Of a DNA stretch of 64,000 bases, positions 1 to 10,973 are shown piece after piece. Position numbers and translations under genes: made by a program. A model generated the notes under the pieces. The model did no database searches. It saw only the letters and a program-made list of their open reading frames with translations, and was not told where the DNA came from. Within the stretch, counting starts at the first letter, position 1. Each line of letters opens with the position of its first letter. The DNA is from Bostrychus sinensis (lineage: Eukaryota; Chordata; Actinopteri; Gobiiformes; Eleotridae), in the NCBI GenBank assembly GCA_020698575.1, contig CM036243.1, positions 11,957,903 to 12,021,902 on the forward strand, in the 5' to 3' direction.

Positions 1-621
1 GGAGTTGGAGAAGCTGCAGAACTTTTCTTTGCTCTTTAAACTATTTAAAAGCCTGTTATATTACTGCCAACTGTGACATGTAGTTGCTAAGGAAACAGCT
101 GCCCAAGTGTTTCGGGGTGGCGACAGCTGCCCCGTCGTCCCGCTATGGAACACCCACTTTCACATGTAGTCTCGTGTAGAGTGTTCCCCTCTCTTTTTAC
201 ACAAACCTTCCTGTGGCGTACAAGGCTGACATTGGCACAGTATTTTTCTGCTAATCCAGTATAGCAGAATTAGCATAAGCCTTCTCAAAGAGTGCATTTG
301 AACTGCTTTTCCCTCAGTCTTGACTTTGGTACAGCACTGTATGTGTGTTCATGTGTGTGTGTGGAAAGACAGGATGTGGTAGGATACTGTATGCTGCCTC
401 AGCCTGCTCCACAGACACTGCCAGTGCCGCTGGAGTTGGTATATCAGAGCAGTAATGTTCGGGATCTGGAGCAGGATCTGACGATATGGACTGCTTTCCA
501 CTGCACAAAACAAGGGTATGTTTTCACTCTTAATATAGTGTGTTTGCAATCTTATGAGGTGTTAAAGTTTGTTTGGTGGAGCCAACAGTTTTAATTGTCT
601 GAAATGAGTTGTGAGTTGCTG

Positions 622-960
622 AGGGGGTGGCAGAGCAGTCAGTTCTCTTGCCTCCCAGCTTGTAGGTTGTGAGATCGATGCTTAAGCTGGCCATCAAACA
701 GTCTCTCTGAGTGAAGTCTGCTTCCCCTTCCTGTCTTAGCGTGGATTCTCTCTGTCCAAAGTCATGCAAGTGTTAGGCAAAATGGTGACTTTAAATTGTT
801 CACTAGTGAATGAATGTGTGAGTGAAAGATTGCCTGTCTGTGTACGTACATCTCTGGGTCAGTCCTGCAACTAACATGCCGTTGTCCACTGTGTCCAGGG
901 TTTACCTGAGGCTGAGGCTTATAGTTGCTGTAATAGGCTCTAGTCACCTAACAGGAATAA
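622..960 (+). mobile_element. Dispersed teleost repeat U, copy 1 (SINE-like)
   Basis: Matches the very common fish repeat running GGTGGC(A)...AGGTTGTGGGTTCGAT ... GTCTGCATG/CTTCCCC ... CCAAAGTCATGCATG...TTAGG...GGTGACT..TAAATTG ... GTGAATG...GTGAGTG ... TGTCCAGGGT...CCTG ... GATAGGCTC...GGAATAAG. Visible here: GGTTGTGAGATCGAT near 665, CCAAAGTCATGCAAGTGTTAGG near 758, ACTGTGTCCAGGGTTTACCTGAGGC near 889. Diverged but nearly full length. The head resembles a tRNA promoter (box B-like GGTTGTGAGATCGAT). Other copies: 16660 and 18283 (minus), 32290, 38488 and 59710 (plus). Confidence 0.7.
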
Positions 961-1150
961 GATGAATGAGTCATGGGTTCAACTTCATATTGTATTACAG
1001 CTCAGTGTTTTGACATATGTTCTGTATTAGACAGACATTTTCAAAGTAACTCTAATGTGACTTTAAGATATCTTTATAGCAGTCCTTAACCCTGCGATAG
1101 TGTGTTATGAGACACATAGGTTGTTTGTTGGGACACTGAACACCAGTAGG

Positions 1151-1256
1151 GTTCCCACCCTCACTGTTGTCAAGCACGCTCATCTGGTGCGGAGCGTGCT
1201 TGACAACAGTGAGGGTTCCCACCCTCAGTGTTGTCAAGCACGCTCCGCACCAGATG
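1151..1256. repeat. Three-armed inverted/direct repeat (switchable hairpin)
   Basis: The right half is a palindrome with 35-bp arms, 1181-1215 and 1222-1256, a 6-bp spacer (TTCCCA) and a single mismatch. A third copy of the inner part lies to the left: 1158-1180 is complementary to 1193-1215 over 23 bp with a 12-nt loop. It is also a direct repeat of 1222-1244; 1151-1180 and 1215-1244 are near-identical 30-mers 64 bp apart. Two mutually exclusive hairpins can therefore form. No coding role is evident; the open frames through it are by-products of the repeat. Confidence 0.9.
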
Positions 1257-1684
1257 TTCATTAACCTGTGTCACACAATGACCTCTGTCTTTGTATGGGT
1301 AAGTGTGTGTATGAAAGTGAAGGAAAGCTTGGTACCACTTGTTTCTCCAGTCTGTCACATTCCCGGAATGCCTGCTCTCAACAGCTGCCCCAGACTTCGC
1401 CAGGCTCTGAATGGAGATGTGGCACCATGAGAAACATTAGCATTAGTCCTGTCCATGTGATAGGTGTATTATCTGTGGTTTAATTTAGGAGATAAATGAT
1501 GGGAGAGGCCAGCTGCTTTAGCCCCCTGTAGTGTTGTCCATGAATCACCAGACAGAGGGCAGATAAAGAGAACATGATGGCAAGCGGGAGTCAGAATACC
1601 TCACAGTCAAAACCAATGATGTCTCCACTGTACTGTAGATTTATTTAGCATGTAAACTACTCTTTTTCTTTTTGCTTTTTACTT

Positions 1685-1862
1685 TTGGGGTCGCCGTAAC
1701 AAATCCTTAGCCTCCTAGCATGCAGTGATTTGTATACTGATTTAGGAGAAGTTTTATGTCAGTTGCTCTTCCTGATCCAACCCTCTCGATTTATCTGGGC
1801 TTGGGACAAGGACATGAGTACACTGGATTGTAACCCCCTTTGGGTTTTACTTGCATGTAATC
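1685..1862 (-). mobile_element. Dispersed repeat tail (retroelement-like), copy 1
   Basis: Read on the + strand it runs GGGGTCGCCGTAACAAATC, then CCTCCTAGCATGCAGTGATT, a YTGCTCTTCCTGATCCAACCC block, ATTTATCTGGGCTTGGGAC and GAGTACACTGG. This is the reverse complement of a common teleost repeat ending ...GTGGCGACCCC. A second copy at 13492-13627 shares the same blocks in the same order and orientation. The exact family (SINE or LINE 3' end) is not certain. Confidence 0.6.
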
Positions 1863-1907
1863 ACTGCTTCTATTATCAAAGTGTAAGGTCAGTTTATATG
1901 TTTACAT

Positions 1908-2015
1908 CTACACCTCTGGAAAAAAAAGACCACTGCAAAATGATTTGTAATGAACTGGACACTTTTTTTCCACTTTATTGCTCCTCATTTCCAAATAAAA
2001 CTATGGATCTTTAGA
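1908..2015. mobile_element. Fragment of a DNA-transposon-like repeat (ACACCTCTGGAAAAA end)
   Basis: Begins ACACCTCTGGAAAAAAAAGA followed by CCACTGCAAAATGATTTGTAA. The same pattern occurs at 61563 (ACACCTTCAGAAAAAATAAG, then AGAACACTGAAAAATTATAA). This resembles the terminal sequence of a widespread fish transposon, probably Tc1-like. Only an end fragment is recognisable. Confidence 0.4.
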
Positions 2016-2963
2016 ATTACATTACATCATAATTTCAAACTCATAATAATTTTAATACAAAGGTCATGTTAATGTGAGCACTTAATGTATTGCTGTAAAA
2101 GTATTGCCACAGTACAATATAGTGTACACTTCAAGTTCAAGTGTGAAGCATGGATCTGTGCCTATGTGCTCATTTTAAGAACTACAGACCCTCTTTATCA
2201 CCACAGAGAAATTTATGTCTCCTTGTAGGTAGTATGTCTTAATCTGCTGTTGGTAAAACTGAAAAAAACAGTGACAACTTAAGTAGTAAATCTAAAGCCT
2301 GTATATCTCTTTAAAGGGTATTAGGAAATGACTTTGACACAGTATTTGAAGCAGTGTGAAAAATATCTGTTATCTCTTACTGAGGGCCCTCTAAGATAAA
2401 AACACTCACTGCTGAAATTGTAGGCTCTTTGTTTTCCTCTTGGGCCTTGCTATATGTTTAGTGTGACATAAGAGACCAAATAGTGGGATGGAAAGAACGG
2501 CCTTTTCTGCCAAAACCAAAATACAGTATATATGTGTGTGTTGGAAAATCCCATTCCAGAATCACAGGCAAAGTTTCCAGGAGGGCCGACGCTCGAGGGG
2601 ATTGGACGCTGAGTAAAGCCCAGGGATAAAACGCCCTTTGATGTCATGCTAGTCGAGCGAAGACCCCCCTGTCTGGAACCAGTCCAACACGTCTAGTCTG
2701 CACACATGTAATTATGTTTGGTCAAGAGAGGAGAAGTCGAAATCAATCCTTAAAGCTGAACTACTCAATTTTACTACTGCTGTCCCAATGAAATCTGTTA
2801 CTGAACACATTTCTAACCCCACTATTCCCCAACAGTATCACTACTTTTCTGCTTTAGTTTTATTTAAAAACTTCACCATTTTCTCTGTGTAATATGACAA
2901 ACTGTATCTAGTGCTAAAATAGAGATTTTGTGAATTGTGTTTTGATATGTGACATTATTGTTT

Positions 2964-3309
2964 CAGTGTTTCTCAAACTGTGGTACAGGTACCATTGGTA
3001 GTATGCAGGCTCTTTCTAGCCTAACAGAATTTTTGAAGATGGATAAATAGATAATTACAGACTGAATTAGTTCAGATTTAGTCCTGATTTAGTCCTAGGT
3101 TAAATCCTCTATTTATTCAGTTTTAGTCCTGCTCTAGGGTCCCCTGAGTGCTAGTTTAGGCCTCTAGACATGTTTAAGATTAAATCACAGTTTTAATTGT
3201 GTGTTTAGACCTAACTTAGCTTTTAGGCCAATTTTAAGTCAGATAAAGATGGTAGAAAGCCATATAACTTCTAAGATAGTTTTTGGTGTGAAAAGTTTAA
3301 GAATAACTG
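2964..3309. mobile_element. hAT-like non-autonomous element
   Basis: 346 bp with terminal inverted repeats CAGTGTTTCTCAAACTGTGG (left) and, read on the opposite strand, CAGTTATTCTTAAACTTTTC (right). CAGTGTTTCTCAAAC is a classic hAT end. The flanking 8-mers TATTGTTT and ATCTATTT agree at only about half the positions, so the target duplication is decayed or the ends are slightly misplaced. The interior repeats the word TTTAGTCCT/TTTTAGGCC several times. Confidence 0.6.
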
Positions 3310-4192
3310 ATCTATTTTATTAGTTTGAAGTTTGAAGTATATAAAGTAATAACAAAAAAAAAAAAAAAAAAAACAGAACGGAAGAAACATCTCTCCCCTT
3401 GCCCATGGCCATGCCCATACCCTCTAATAGCTTAAATTGGCTGTCCCATGGAGAGAGTTTGCGGAGAGAGGAGCAGCTGCCTCCCATAGCATACGCTGAC
3501 CATTCACTGACAGACCGGCTCACTCCTTTATGTAAATATTCACGGGCTTACCACTTGAACTCATCTCAGCCATCACTAAGAAGATTGAGCCACTGCAGAG
3601 TCTGCCAAGCATGCTGGTAAGTGTGAATGAGCCCTATTGAGAGCAGAGCTGAGAGCGTGAGGCAAGGCCATTCGTGTACATACCTGCACAATGGCTCTGT
3701 CTGTCTCTTTCTGTCACTGTACACTTGATATATACAGAGCTTGTTGCTTTCAACTCTGTCTGTACTGGGAATGCTGAATCGGCTGTGTGCAAGAAAAGCA
3801 GTTTATTGCTGGATGGTGAATGGCATTGAGGCTGGTATGTGGATAGAGTCTGAAATAAGAGAAGATAGATGTGTATTATTTTTCTTCAGGCACGCCATGG
3901 GAGCTTTCTAAAGGATCAGTAGGGTTAGTGAGGCATTCACTTTTGTGCGTGAAGTTGTTGATCTAGTGCCGTTTAAGGGATCGGCTGCTTTGTTTTTCAA
4001 CTCTGTAAACCTATATCATTGTCAAATATCTCTGGTAGTTCACTTGCAAAGCTATTGAATAGATTCAACATTAATTTATCATGTTTTCAGTCAACAAAGA
4101 CTAAGAAGTTTTGCCTTTACTGAAGAAATACATTATATTTACAACATTAGCAATAGAAGCTGTAAAAATCCAACCACAATGTCACAGACCAG

Positions 4193-4640
4193 TTGCCTGG
4201 AAAATCCAGACTGATATGTCTCTGTGTTATTCTACAGAGAAATATCAGTCTGGTCACCACGCCGTCCGCAGTGGTTTACTCAAATCCAAACCATACCGTG
4301 CATTTTGATTGGTTTATTTAAGTCGCGTGTTCTTCGCGAGCAGCGTCACTCGTACGCGTCTCCTCACCGACAACAATCAACAACAACAAAATGGTGCACC
4401 AAGGAGCCGAGAGTTTGTTTCATTCAGCGGTATGGTACGGTAATGTAGAAATAACTCCCTCGTTCCTCCCTCGTGGCTTCACTACTCCATTTGTTTACTT
4501 TCTCACTTTCTTGTCGCTTTGTTAACGTCACGTCCACCATTTTCTGATTGGCTAACTCCGCTGTCCGTTAACTCGGGTTTGCTCCGCCCTAGAAATCGAA
4601 TTGATTCTAAGGCGACCAGACTCATCCGCTGGTACAGCGA
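4193..4640 (+). mobile_element. DNA element family A, copy 1 (right end truncated)
   Basis: Starts TTGCCTGGAAAATCCAG as does the complete copy at 57694-58178. Just inside is a hairpin: CCAGACTGATAT-G-TCTCTGT, an 8-nt loop, then ACAGAGA-A-ATATCAGTCTGG (about 4208-4255). The interior is CpG-rich (for example GTCGCGTGTTCTTCGCGAGC near 4321). It contains a short frame starting at 4391 in a good Kozak context (AAAATGG) and a reverse CCAAT box (ATTGG 4547-4551). The expected right terminal repeat is missing; sequence beyond about 4640 belongs to another repeat tail. Superfamily not assigned. Confidence 0.75.
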
Positions 4641-4705
4641 TTAAATGACGAGTGTTGCCTCATAAAGGGCATCCAGCTTAAAAGTCTATACCAATAAAAT
4701 GCAAA
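4641..4705 (+). repeat. Short repeat tail fragment (AAAGGGCATCCAGC)
   Basis: Contains CATAAAGGGCATCCAGCTTAA and ACCAATAAAATGCAAATCA. It resembles a retroelement tail of the type AAGGGCATCCGGCGTAAAA...GTGCCAAATCA; a similar piece is at 12195-12250 (GAGAGCATCCGGTGTGTAAA, then ATCTGTGCCAAATCAATATG). It abuts the truncated end of family A copy 1. Confidence 0.4.
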
Positions 4706-5607
4706 TCATTGCACCTCCAAACTTTTCCCTTTACCCCCAAACAGTATCAAAGTATTTTTTGTAGTTAAGTTATCCTTGCACATTCATATGTCTTAATGAA
4801 TTTAATTTTGAAGAAAATGTAGCCAGTGCTGGAATAGCTGCTTTTCTAGTAGGATTTTTTTTAGCCCTATTGATACAGTGTTTATAAACCAAATAGACCT
4901 TACCTAATGCAAACAAGCAGACCAACACTTTATGAGCTAAAATCCAACAATTATTTTATAAAAAAATGTTTCTTATTATTTTAAAATACTTTAATAAAGC
5001 CTATATATAATTTGTATTTTTTTGGTAGTGTCTTTTTAAAAGTACTGAAATGTGTAATTGTATCACCACTAGGGGGAGTTGTGAGGTGTCATTATGCTTA
5101 TTTAATCTGTCAAATTTCATGCATTCTATTGACTGATGTCCTACTGTTGGCTGATTTGGGATTTTCAATGTTGTAACCAGATAAGCACAAACCCCACAAC
5201 TTTTGTAATGATTATTTGCTATGTTTTCTCTTGAAGGGTGTGCCCATAGGTTTATTGATGTCTGCCATTTAATCTGTGTCATAACCACTTCCCAATCTGC
5301 CCCAGGATTGTCCCGAAGGGTTGCATTCTAGAAACGCCCATGTGAGCCAAGAAGAGGAAGAGGAAACTCCCTGTGTAAACATTAGGATCATAGAATCAGT
5401 TAAATTTGGGCAATACCAGTTAGATAAAAAAAAACATTAGTCCTAAAGCCCTCTAGCTTTTAATTCTTCCCGATATATCAGGGCTTCAGACATCTACATA
5501 ACATTGTGTGTAGTTACGGCAAGCCCTGGAGTTAGAAGATCATCTTTACAGAGATGAAAGGGAATTGTGATTATTGTTGTTGGGTTGTAAGCATCTGCTA
5601 ATGTAAT

Positions 5608-5690
5608 TCAGGCCTCGGGCAAGTTTAAAGGCAAGCTTTGTGGTTGTGATGGGTCAAATCTTGCTGCCACCGGAACCTGTCAATCAGTGC
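5608..5690. repeat. Intronic duplicate block, copy 1
   Basis: Shares ordered words with 6769-6852: CTCGG[GA]CA[AG]GTTTAAAG, then AAGCTTTG, TTGTGAT, TTGC..CCAC and AACCTGTCA. The two blocks are about 1.16 kb apart in direct orientation, with a hAT MITE (6294-6640) between them. Either a dispersed repeat or an old local duplication. Confidence 0.6.
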
Positions 5691-6293
5691 ATTTACAGAA
5701 CATTTGTACTATGCTCATGGTTTGATCGAGCCCTCACAGCAAGATTTCGAAATGTCTGATTTTACGTGCCAAAGAGAGATGCTCCACTCAGGGGTATTCA
5801 AGTGGTCAGTCTATTAGTAGTACTAAAATATTTGTAGTGCTAATGCTTATAAACAACTTGGCACTTATAAGTTTCTATCAATAGTTATACTCAAACTTAA
5901 TGAAATGGCACACAACAATATACAAAAAGGAACTCCAAGTGCTTTCAACATAATCTTTGAGTTTTTTTTTATTATTTTTTTTACATAAACCAAGGCAGTC
6001 AGGCTTTCTGTTTGAAATGTTTATATCACTAAAGACAAAAACATCCAACAAACAACCTTGCCATTAGCAGAATTATCAAGATTGTTTTAACTGATCTTGA
6101 GATTTCAATCAGCAGTTTTTAGGTCCAAAAAAGAGAAGTCCAAGTCCAAGTTACCCAAATTTTTTTTTAAATTGAGTTTATAAAGAAATTCTAAGTTGAA
6201 TCCATATGTGCTGAAGGCCGAGTCAAGTCACCAAAATGTATATATTTATGAAGGTGTGACACTGACATGTTGAGTATATACAGTACCAATATC

Positions 6294-6640
6294 TAGGGCT
6301 GTAGTGGACCAAAGAAATTGTTTTTAAACCAAAGTTATGCCCAGCACAGCAATTGATTGACCAAAATCGACCAAAGGATATGTGGAGGGACTTCCCACTT
6401 CTCTTGTACAAACGTGACTTCACGTTATTAGGCGATAAAACATTTGGATAAAACGGCTGTAAAATATATTATCTAAAATCATTTATACTATCTTCCATAA
6501 AATAAAACTTATCAAGTTGTAAATGGTATCAACTTTATTTATGCAAAGAGTGAATCCATCTAATCGACCAATACAGTTTTAGTTGACCAAGACCTCACTG
6601 ACCGATTAATCAACTAAGCGACCAAAGGCTGTCAGCCCTA
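6294..6640. mobile_element. hAT MITE with 8-bp target duplication
   Basis: 347 bp. Ends TAGGGCTGTAGTGGACCAAAG and (opposite strand) TAGGGCTGACAGCCTTTGGTC. Flanked by CCAATATC (6286-6293) and CCAATTTC (6641-6648), a 7/8 match of the 8-bp duplication typical of hAT. The interior is rich in GACCAAA/TTGGTC words in both orientations (for example 6311, 6360, 6373, 6565, 6621). Too short to encode a transposase. Confidence 0.85.
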
Positions 6641-6768
6641 CCAATTTCATAACAGAACATTAAATTGTTTTTGCTCAGACCCCCCCTTCCCCAGTCAGAA
6701 TAAATTGTGTTGTAGTTTTTTAGCTGCATGTAAATGTACTTTGTTTGGTTGTTAGCACCACCCGTTGC

Positions 6769-6852
6769 AGTTTAGCTCTCGGACAGGTTTAAAGACCAAG
6801 CTTTGCCTGTTGTGATTGGATTAATCCCATTGCCACCCTAACCTGTCACTGT
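6769..6852. repeat. Intronic duplicate block, copy 2
   Basis: Partner of 5608-5690; contains CTCGGACAGGTTTAAAGACC, AAGCTTTGCCTGTTGTGATT and GCCACCCTAACCTGTCACTG. It lies about 245 bp upstream of the inpp4b exon at 7097. Confidence 0.6.
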
Positions 6853-7096
6853 GTGTTTCTACTGGACTGCAGTCTCTGTTGAAAGAGTGCAGTGATTCCA
6901 GTGCTGCAGGTTGGGCCACCAGGGAGAGTCCTATCTCCCAGTGTGCTGTGCCCAGGAGAGCCAGCAGAGAGGATAGAGAGCAGCCTAAAGGAACACATCA
7001 CCCCTCTCCTCTCTCTGGTCCTGCCTTGTGTGTCTCAGTCCTACATGCACATATCAGTATCTGACCATATTTGTGTGTTGTCCCTCTGTGCGACAG

Positions 7097-7213
7097 GCCA
7101 ACAAAGACCCGCTGTTCCTGACTGGCGTGACCTTCCCTTCAGAGTATCCTGCAAGCCCCGAGACACTGGTGAAGCTAACGGTGTATGATGCAAAGGACAA
7201 GAGCCAGGAGTCA
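7097..7213 (+). CDS. inpp4b: inpp4b exon, first part of C2 domain segment (internal exon)
   Basis: Internal coding exon of 117 nt (39 codons, phase 0 at both ends). It encodes ANKDPLFLTGVTFPSEYP followed by a segment ending KLTVYDAKDKSQES. The core DPLFLTGVTFPSEYP agrees, as I remember it, with vertebrate INPP4B; the paralogue INPP4A has a clearly different sequence here, so 4B is preferred. INPP4B removes the 4-phosphate of PI(3,4)P2 to give PI3P and dampens PI3K-AKT signalling. This piece belongs to its N-terminal lipid-binding C2 domain: the hydrophobic K-L-T-V-Y-D strand is typical of a C2 beta-sandwich. The acceptor is a moderate pyrimidine tract ending CGACAG at 7096. The donor is GTGAGT at 7214. 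The open frame continues past both boundaries, so the splice motifs and family match set the limits. The catalytic domain is not in the window. The exon before this one was not found in 1-7096. Confidence 0.93.
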
Positions 7214-9390
7214 GTGAGTAAACACTTGTTTTTTCCCTTTCTGCGCGTGGATTTGCATATTGAGTGCAAAAGAGAGGTAATGATAAGAATGTGTTCAAAG
7301 CCAGCTGTGAAGCAGGCATCTTTCAAGTGTTGGCTCTGTGTGTGCACCGAGCTGCAGAGCTTTAAACTTTAAACATGAAACACTCAGAAATAGCCAGCAG
7401 ATTCTCATTATAGTTAAATATATTCTACTTATATTACTACAGTAGAAAGGAGTGTTGGTTAAAGCACATAGTTCCTTATATGATAATCTCAGTAATCTTT
7501 CATTTGAGGTCAACTGAAAGCAAGACCTTACGCTTGAGTTTTAGGAAGAGGAGGCCGATGATTTGCATAGCAGCATGTATTGAACAGTGGACCCCTGAGG
7601 ACCACAACCAGCACATCAGTGAGAACAGGAATAAAAGGCAGACACTAGAATGTGAATGGGCCATATTGTGTGATACACAGATTATAAACAGTGTTTACAG
7701 GCTGCACTGTGTGGGTGAGAGCTTGATCTCAATCAAACAGCACACTTAGCCCTAGAGGTTGAAATATTCACTTACAAACACTTGATGCATTAATTGCTAC
7801 AGAATTTATCAAATTAATATATAAGGATGACGCTGGATTAAGAATACCAAAAACATACAGGACCTTTTTGTAATTAATCTGGGAGTTTCTGTGAGTTTTT
7901 CATCTGTACCTAAATATTTTTTCTTTGTCCACAGGTCAGTTGAGTTTTTAGGCCACAAAGCTTAAATTGAAGACTTCTGATACAGTGTACAGAGACATGT
8001 ACACGGACAGGGTTTTTAATAATCACACTGACTGTTGCCCTTTGTGTTTTGAGCATGTGCATGTCCGTGGTAATGCCACAACAACAGCAGCTCTGAACCA
8101 GGTTTGGCAAAATTACATACTGCGTGTGAAGTCAACTTTTTTACCATCTCAGTGTCCGTCCATATTTATTCTTGCAACAGTATTGCACCTTTGCAACCTT
8201 TAAAAACATTATGTGACTAAGAGAGAGCATTTTTAATAAGTACTCCTCTGGTGCCATAAAGAAACAGGTGAAGAGGCCAACTTTTTTTATGATACCATTT
8301 TACTACAAAATGAGAAATAGCTGTAAGGAATTAGTGGAAACAGAGCTGTACACTGTTTTGACTGGATGTTGATTGAACAGTGCTTCCTGTAGTGACGGGG
8401 ATTTGTGGGAGAAGCTTAGATTCATGCAACACAGCTTTTTGAGACCTCAGGGCGGCCATGCCAGAGAATAGATAATTACTGAAACATACATGAATGAAGC
8501 AAAGGTATGTTTTTGATGAGGGTACATTATAACAAGGCAGAAGAGATTTTGATTAAGATAGCCCCTTTAAAACATCAAAAGTAAACCCATTGGACATCTG
8601 TCTGATTTCTCTAATTCTATGGATCATATAACAATACTTGCAAAACTGCCAAATGCTTGATTGTGGATTGAATGGAGAAAATCCATTTCTGTGTACATGT
8701 AACTTGGCCATAAAGTTACATCTGCTGTAGCTTTTTGCTATTGAAACACATTGCAATTCTAGCTTGGTGTGATTACTAAAAACTAAATGTATAGCAAATT
8801 TTGTTTTTGTAACTTTTATTAAACTATTTATCAGGGAGTACTCTTAGGCTTTATACCACTAGACAGGTAAAAAAACAACCAGTTTTACAATCCGCTTCTT
8901 TGGAATCTTTGCTCAGCAGTTCTTAGGCTACCTCTTCGTGCAAACAGAATCAGTTCTCGCTGCCGAACCCGTTTGAGATCTCTGATGAAGTAAAATATGC
9001 CCTTTGAACAGCTGAATGTATATGCCTGGATGCCTGGCTTTGAAATTTATTTGGCTGCGATTTCTTTGTCAAGGGATAAATGTGTGTGTTTAGCTTTAAA
9101 GTAATTTGACTCTTCTGAACTCAGCCTTGAAACACAATCCCAGATGATATTTGCTTTGTTGTGTTGCAGGAACACAAAGGTTTATTTCAAGGTGTGCTTT
9201 GAATATTCATGTTGAACAACACCCATGTGAGCCAAGCACCAAGCCAGACCCTGTTTCTCTCCTCGGTCTTATAGGAGCATTTTCTTATACTGCTATATGC
9301 TGCTTTACCCAGGACATTTGATAGAACTGAGTGCATGACTAGGCAAACTAATGGTATTTTACTAAAACTCTAAAACTAAATTCAGACTAA
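7214..9390. other. Unique intronic stretch
   Basis: No repeat family or gene recognised. The open frames here (up to 114 codons, mainly run-through from the 7097 exon) show no family resemblance. Parts of this interval have high complexity and could include conserved noncoding sequence, which cannot be judged from one genome. Confidence 0.5.
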
Positions 9391-10973
9391 TAAAGTGGAA
9401 TGTAAAAGTAAGTTTACATGCAGACCATTTACAGACTATGCTGAAATTTCAAGTCCTCAGAGAAAAATTTCTTACTTTGTTCACCTTTACATGCATGAGG
9501 GAGAACCAAACAACTGCTTCTCTCAGGCTTTCATGTGGTTTGGGATTTACCAGTTGTCAAATGCCAATAAACAACTAATTTACTTCCCCCGAAAAGCACT
9601 TAAATGTATCATAAGCTACAATAGTCAAGTTTTCTTTTTGACATGTTTATGTCACAAGAGACCAAAACAACCGACAAACAAGTTAACAAGTGTCTGATCT
9701 AAAATAGATTTCATGTTGGTCTGCTACTACTATTCTGCAAGACTCAGTTTGATTGGTGCAAAAGTCTGCGCCTGTGTTGTCGATCAAATTGGTTTGGTAC
9801 ACATTGACACTGAGCTCAGTCAAACAAATAACACCACTTACCTGTGTAGGTATGTTGGAGAAACCTCCGAAGAAGAAATTCTGCTTATTCAGTCATACAG
9901 TCAGTGAACTTTGAATAATATTCAATGACATTTTAATTTTGAGTAGCAAAATGGCTCATCCACCTTTTGCCCCACTTCTCGAATGTTTCTACATAGTTAT
10001 ATTAGATGAACAGGGCTTGAGTTCACCAACAAACCAAACTTCACCAAAACAGAATAGACCTCAGTTCAGTTAGTGTGAACAAGCCAGAAGCCCCCCCCCC
10101 CCCCATTGCAATGACTGACACAGCATCAACCATTAACCATTATCATTATGTTATTATTATGTTAGTAAGCCCCAAATAAGAGGAAGGTGTTTAAAACTTT
10201 AGTTATAATCAAACTTTATATTTGGTCAAAGTTAAAATATAAATTCTGAATGCCTTTTTTCCCTTTGACACTGTCCCTCACTGTCTCTATGTGAGTGATT
10301 TCCAGAAGCTCCTGTCAGTCTGTCAAAAACATCACTGATACAGAAATGCTACATTTCACTCAAGCTTGGCTTTTAGGGCTCAGGGCTAACCCTACAGCCT
10401 TACAGGACAGGTCCTGTAGAGCCTTTCAACTCCTAATCTCTGCACCAATTCTGTGCTCTCAAAAGAAAAAAGTTTGGAGTCCTGAATAGCACCATAACTT
10501 TCTGAAAACATGTCAAAGAAGAAAAGCGCCAAAATTCCATCATCTTTTCAGCCAGTGCAGCTCATGTAATGGCTTTGCAGTACATTAAGATCGCTCTCTG
10601 TGTTTTGCCAGGCATCACTGCCATCATGCTGTGTTTTGCTTTTAGTCTTTCAACTCTGCCTGTCTGGTTTTCATTAAAGATCCTTAAAAGTGGCACAGGC
10701 ATGACCCTAAACATGGAGAGGCTCAGAGCGCCAGTCCCCAGCAGTTTAAATGGCAGATCACGAACCACTCAACGAAAGGCCCAGTCATTTAATATTGCAT
10801 TTTGGTGGAGAGAAAGCATTGAGAGAGATTTTCAATGCTATATAGCAGCTGTCTTTATGTATATGTGTAACTCATCAAAAACCACAAATCCTCTTTTTCT
10901 ATATTAATTTTAACTAATTGAACAGACTACCAGATCCATGTGCTGTTACATGAAAATAAACAAATCTACATTA

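Larger units (their letters stand above)
1..7096 (+). other. inpp4b: 3' part of the preceding inpp4b intron
   Basis: Sequence upstream of the 7097 acceptor. The preceding C2 exon (the LEFxLACKDL region in human, from memory) was looked for and not seen, so the intron probably starts before the window. Contents: repeat U1, an inverted repeat at 1151-1256, several DNA-transposon relics, family A copy 1 and a hAT MITE. 1-291, 2020-2960 and 3380-4190 are unique sequence with no recognisable gene. An exon-like open stretch at 371-516 is discussed in the findings. Confidence 0.6.

Noticed and set aside
5318..5350. ACGCCCATGTGAGCCAAG, also near 9220 and partly near 27347
   Set aside because: Only about 13-18 bp is shared with no extended similarity; possibly a remnant of a repeat, too short to call.
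371..7097. Direct splicing of the 371-516 stretch to the inpp4b exon at 7097
   Set aside because: The only donor-like GT after the stretch leaves phase 2, while the 7097 exon starts in phase 0, so the frame would break.
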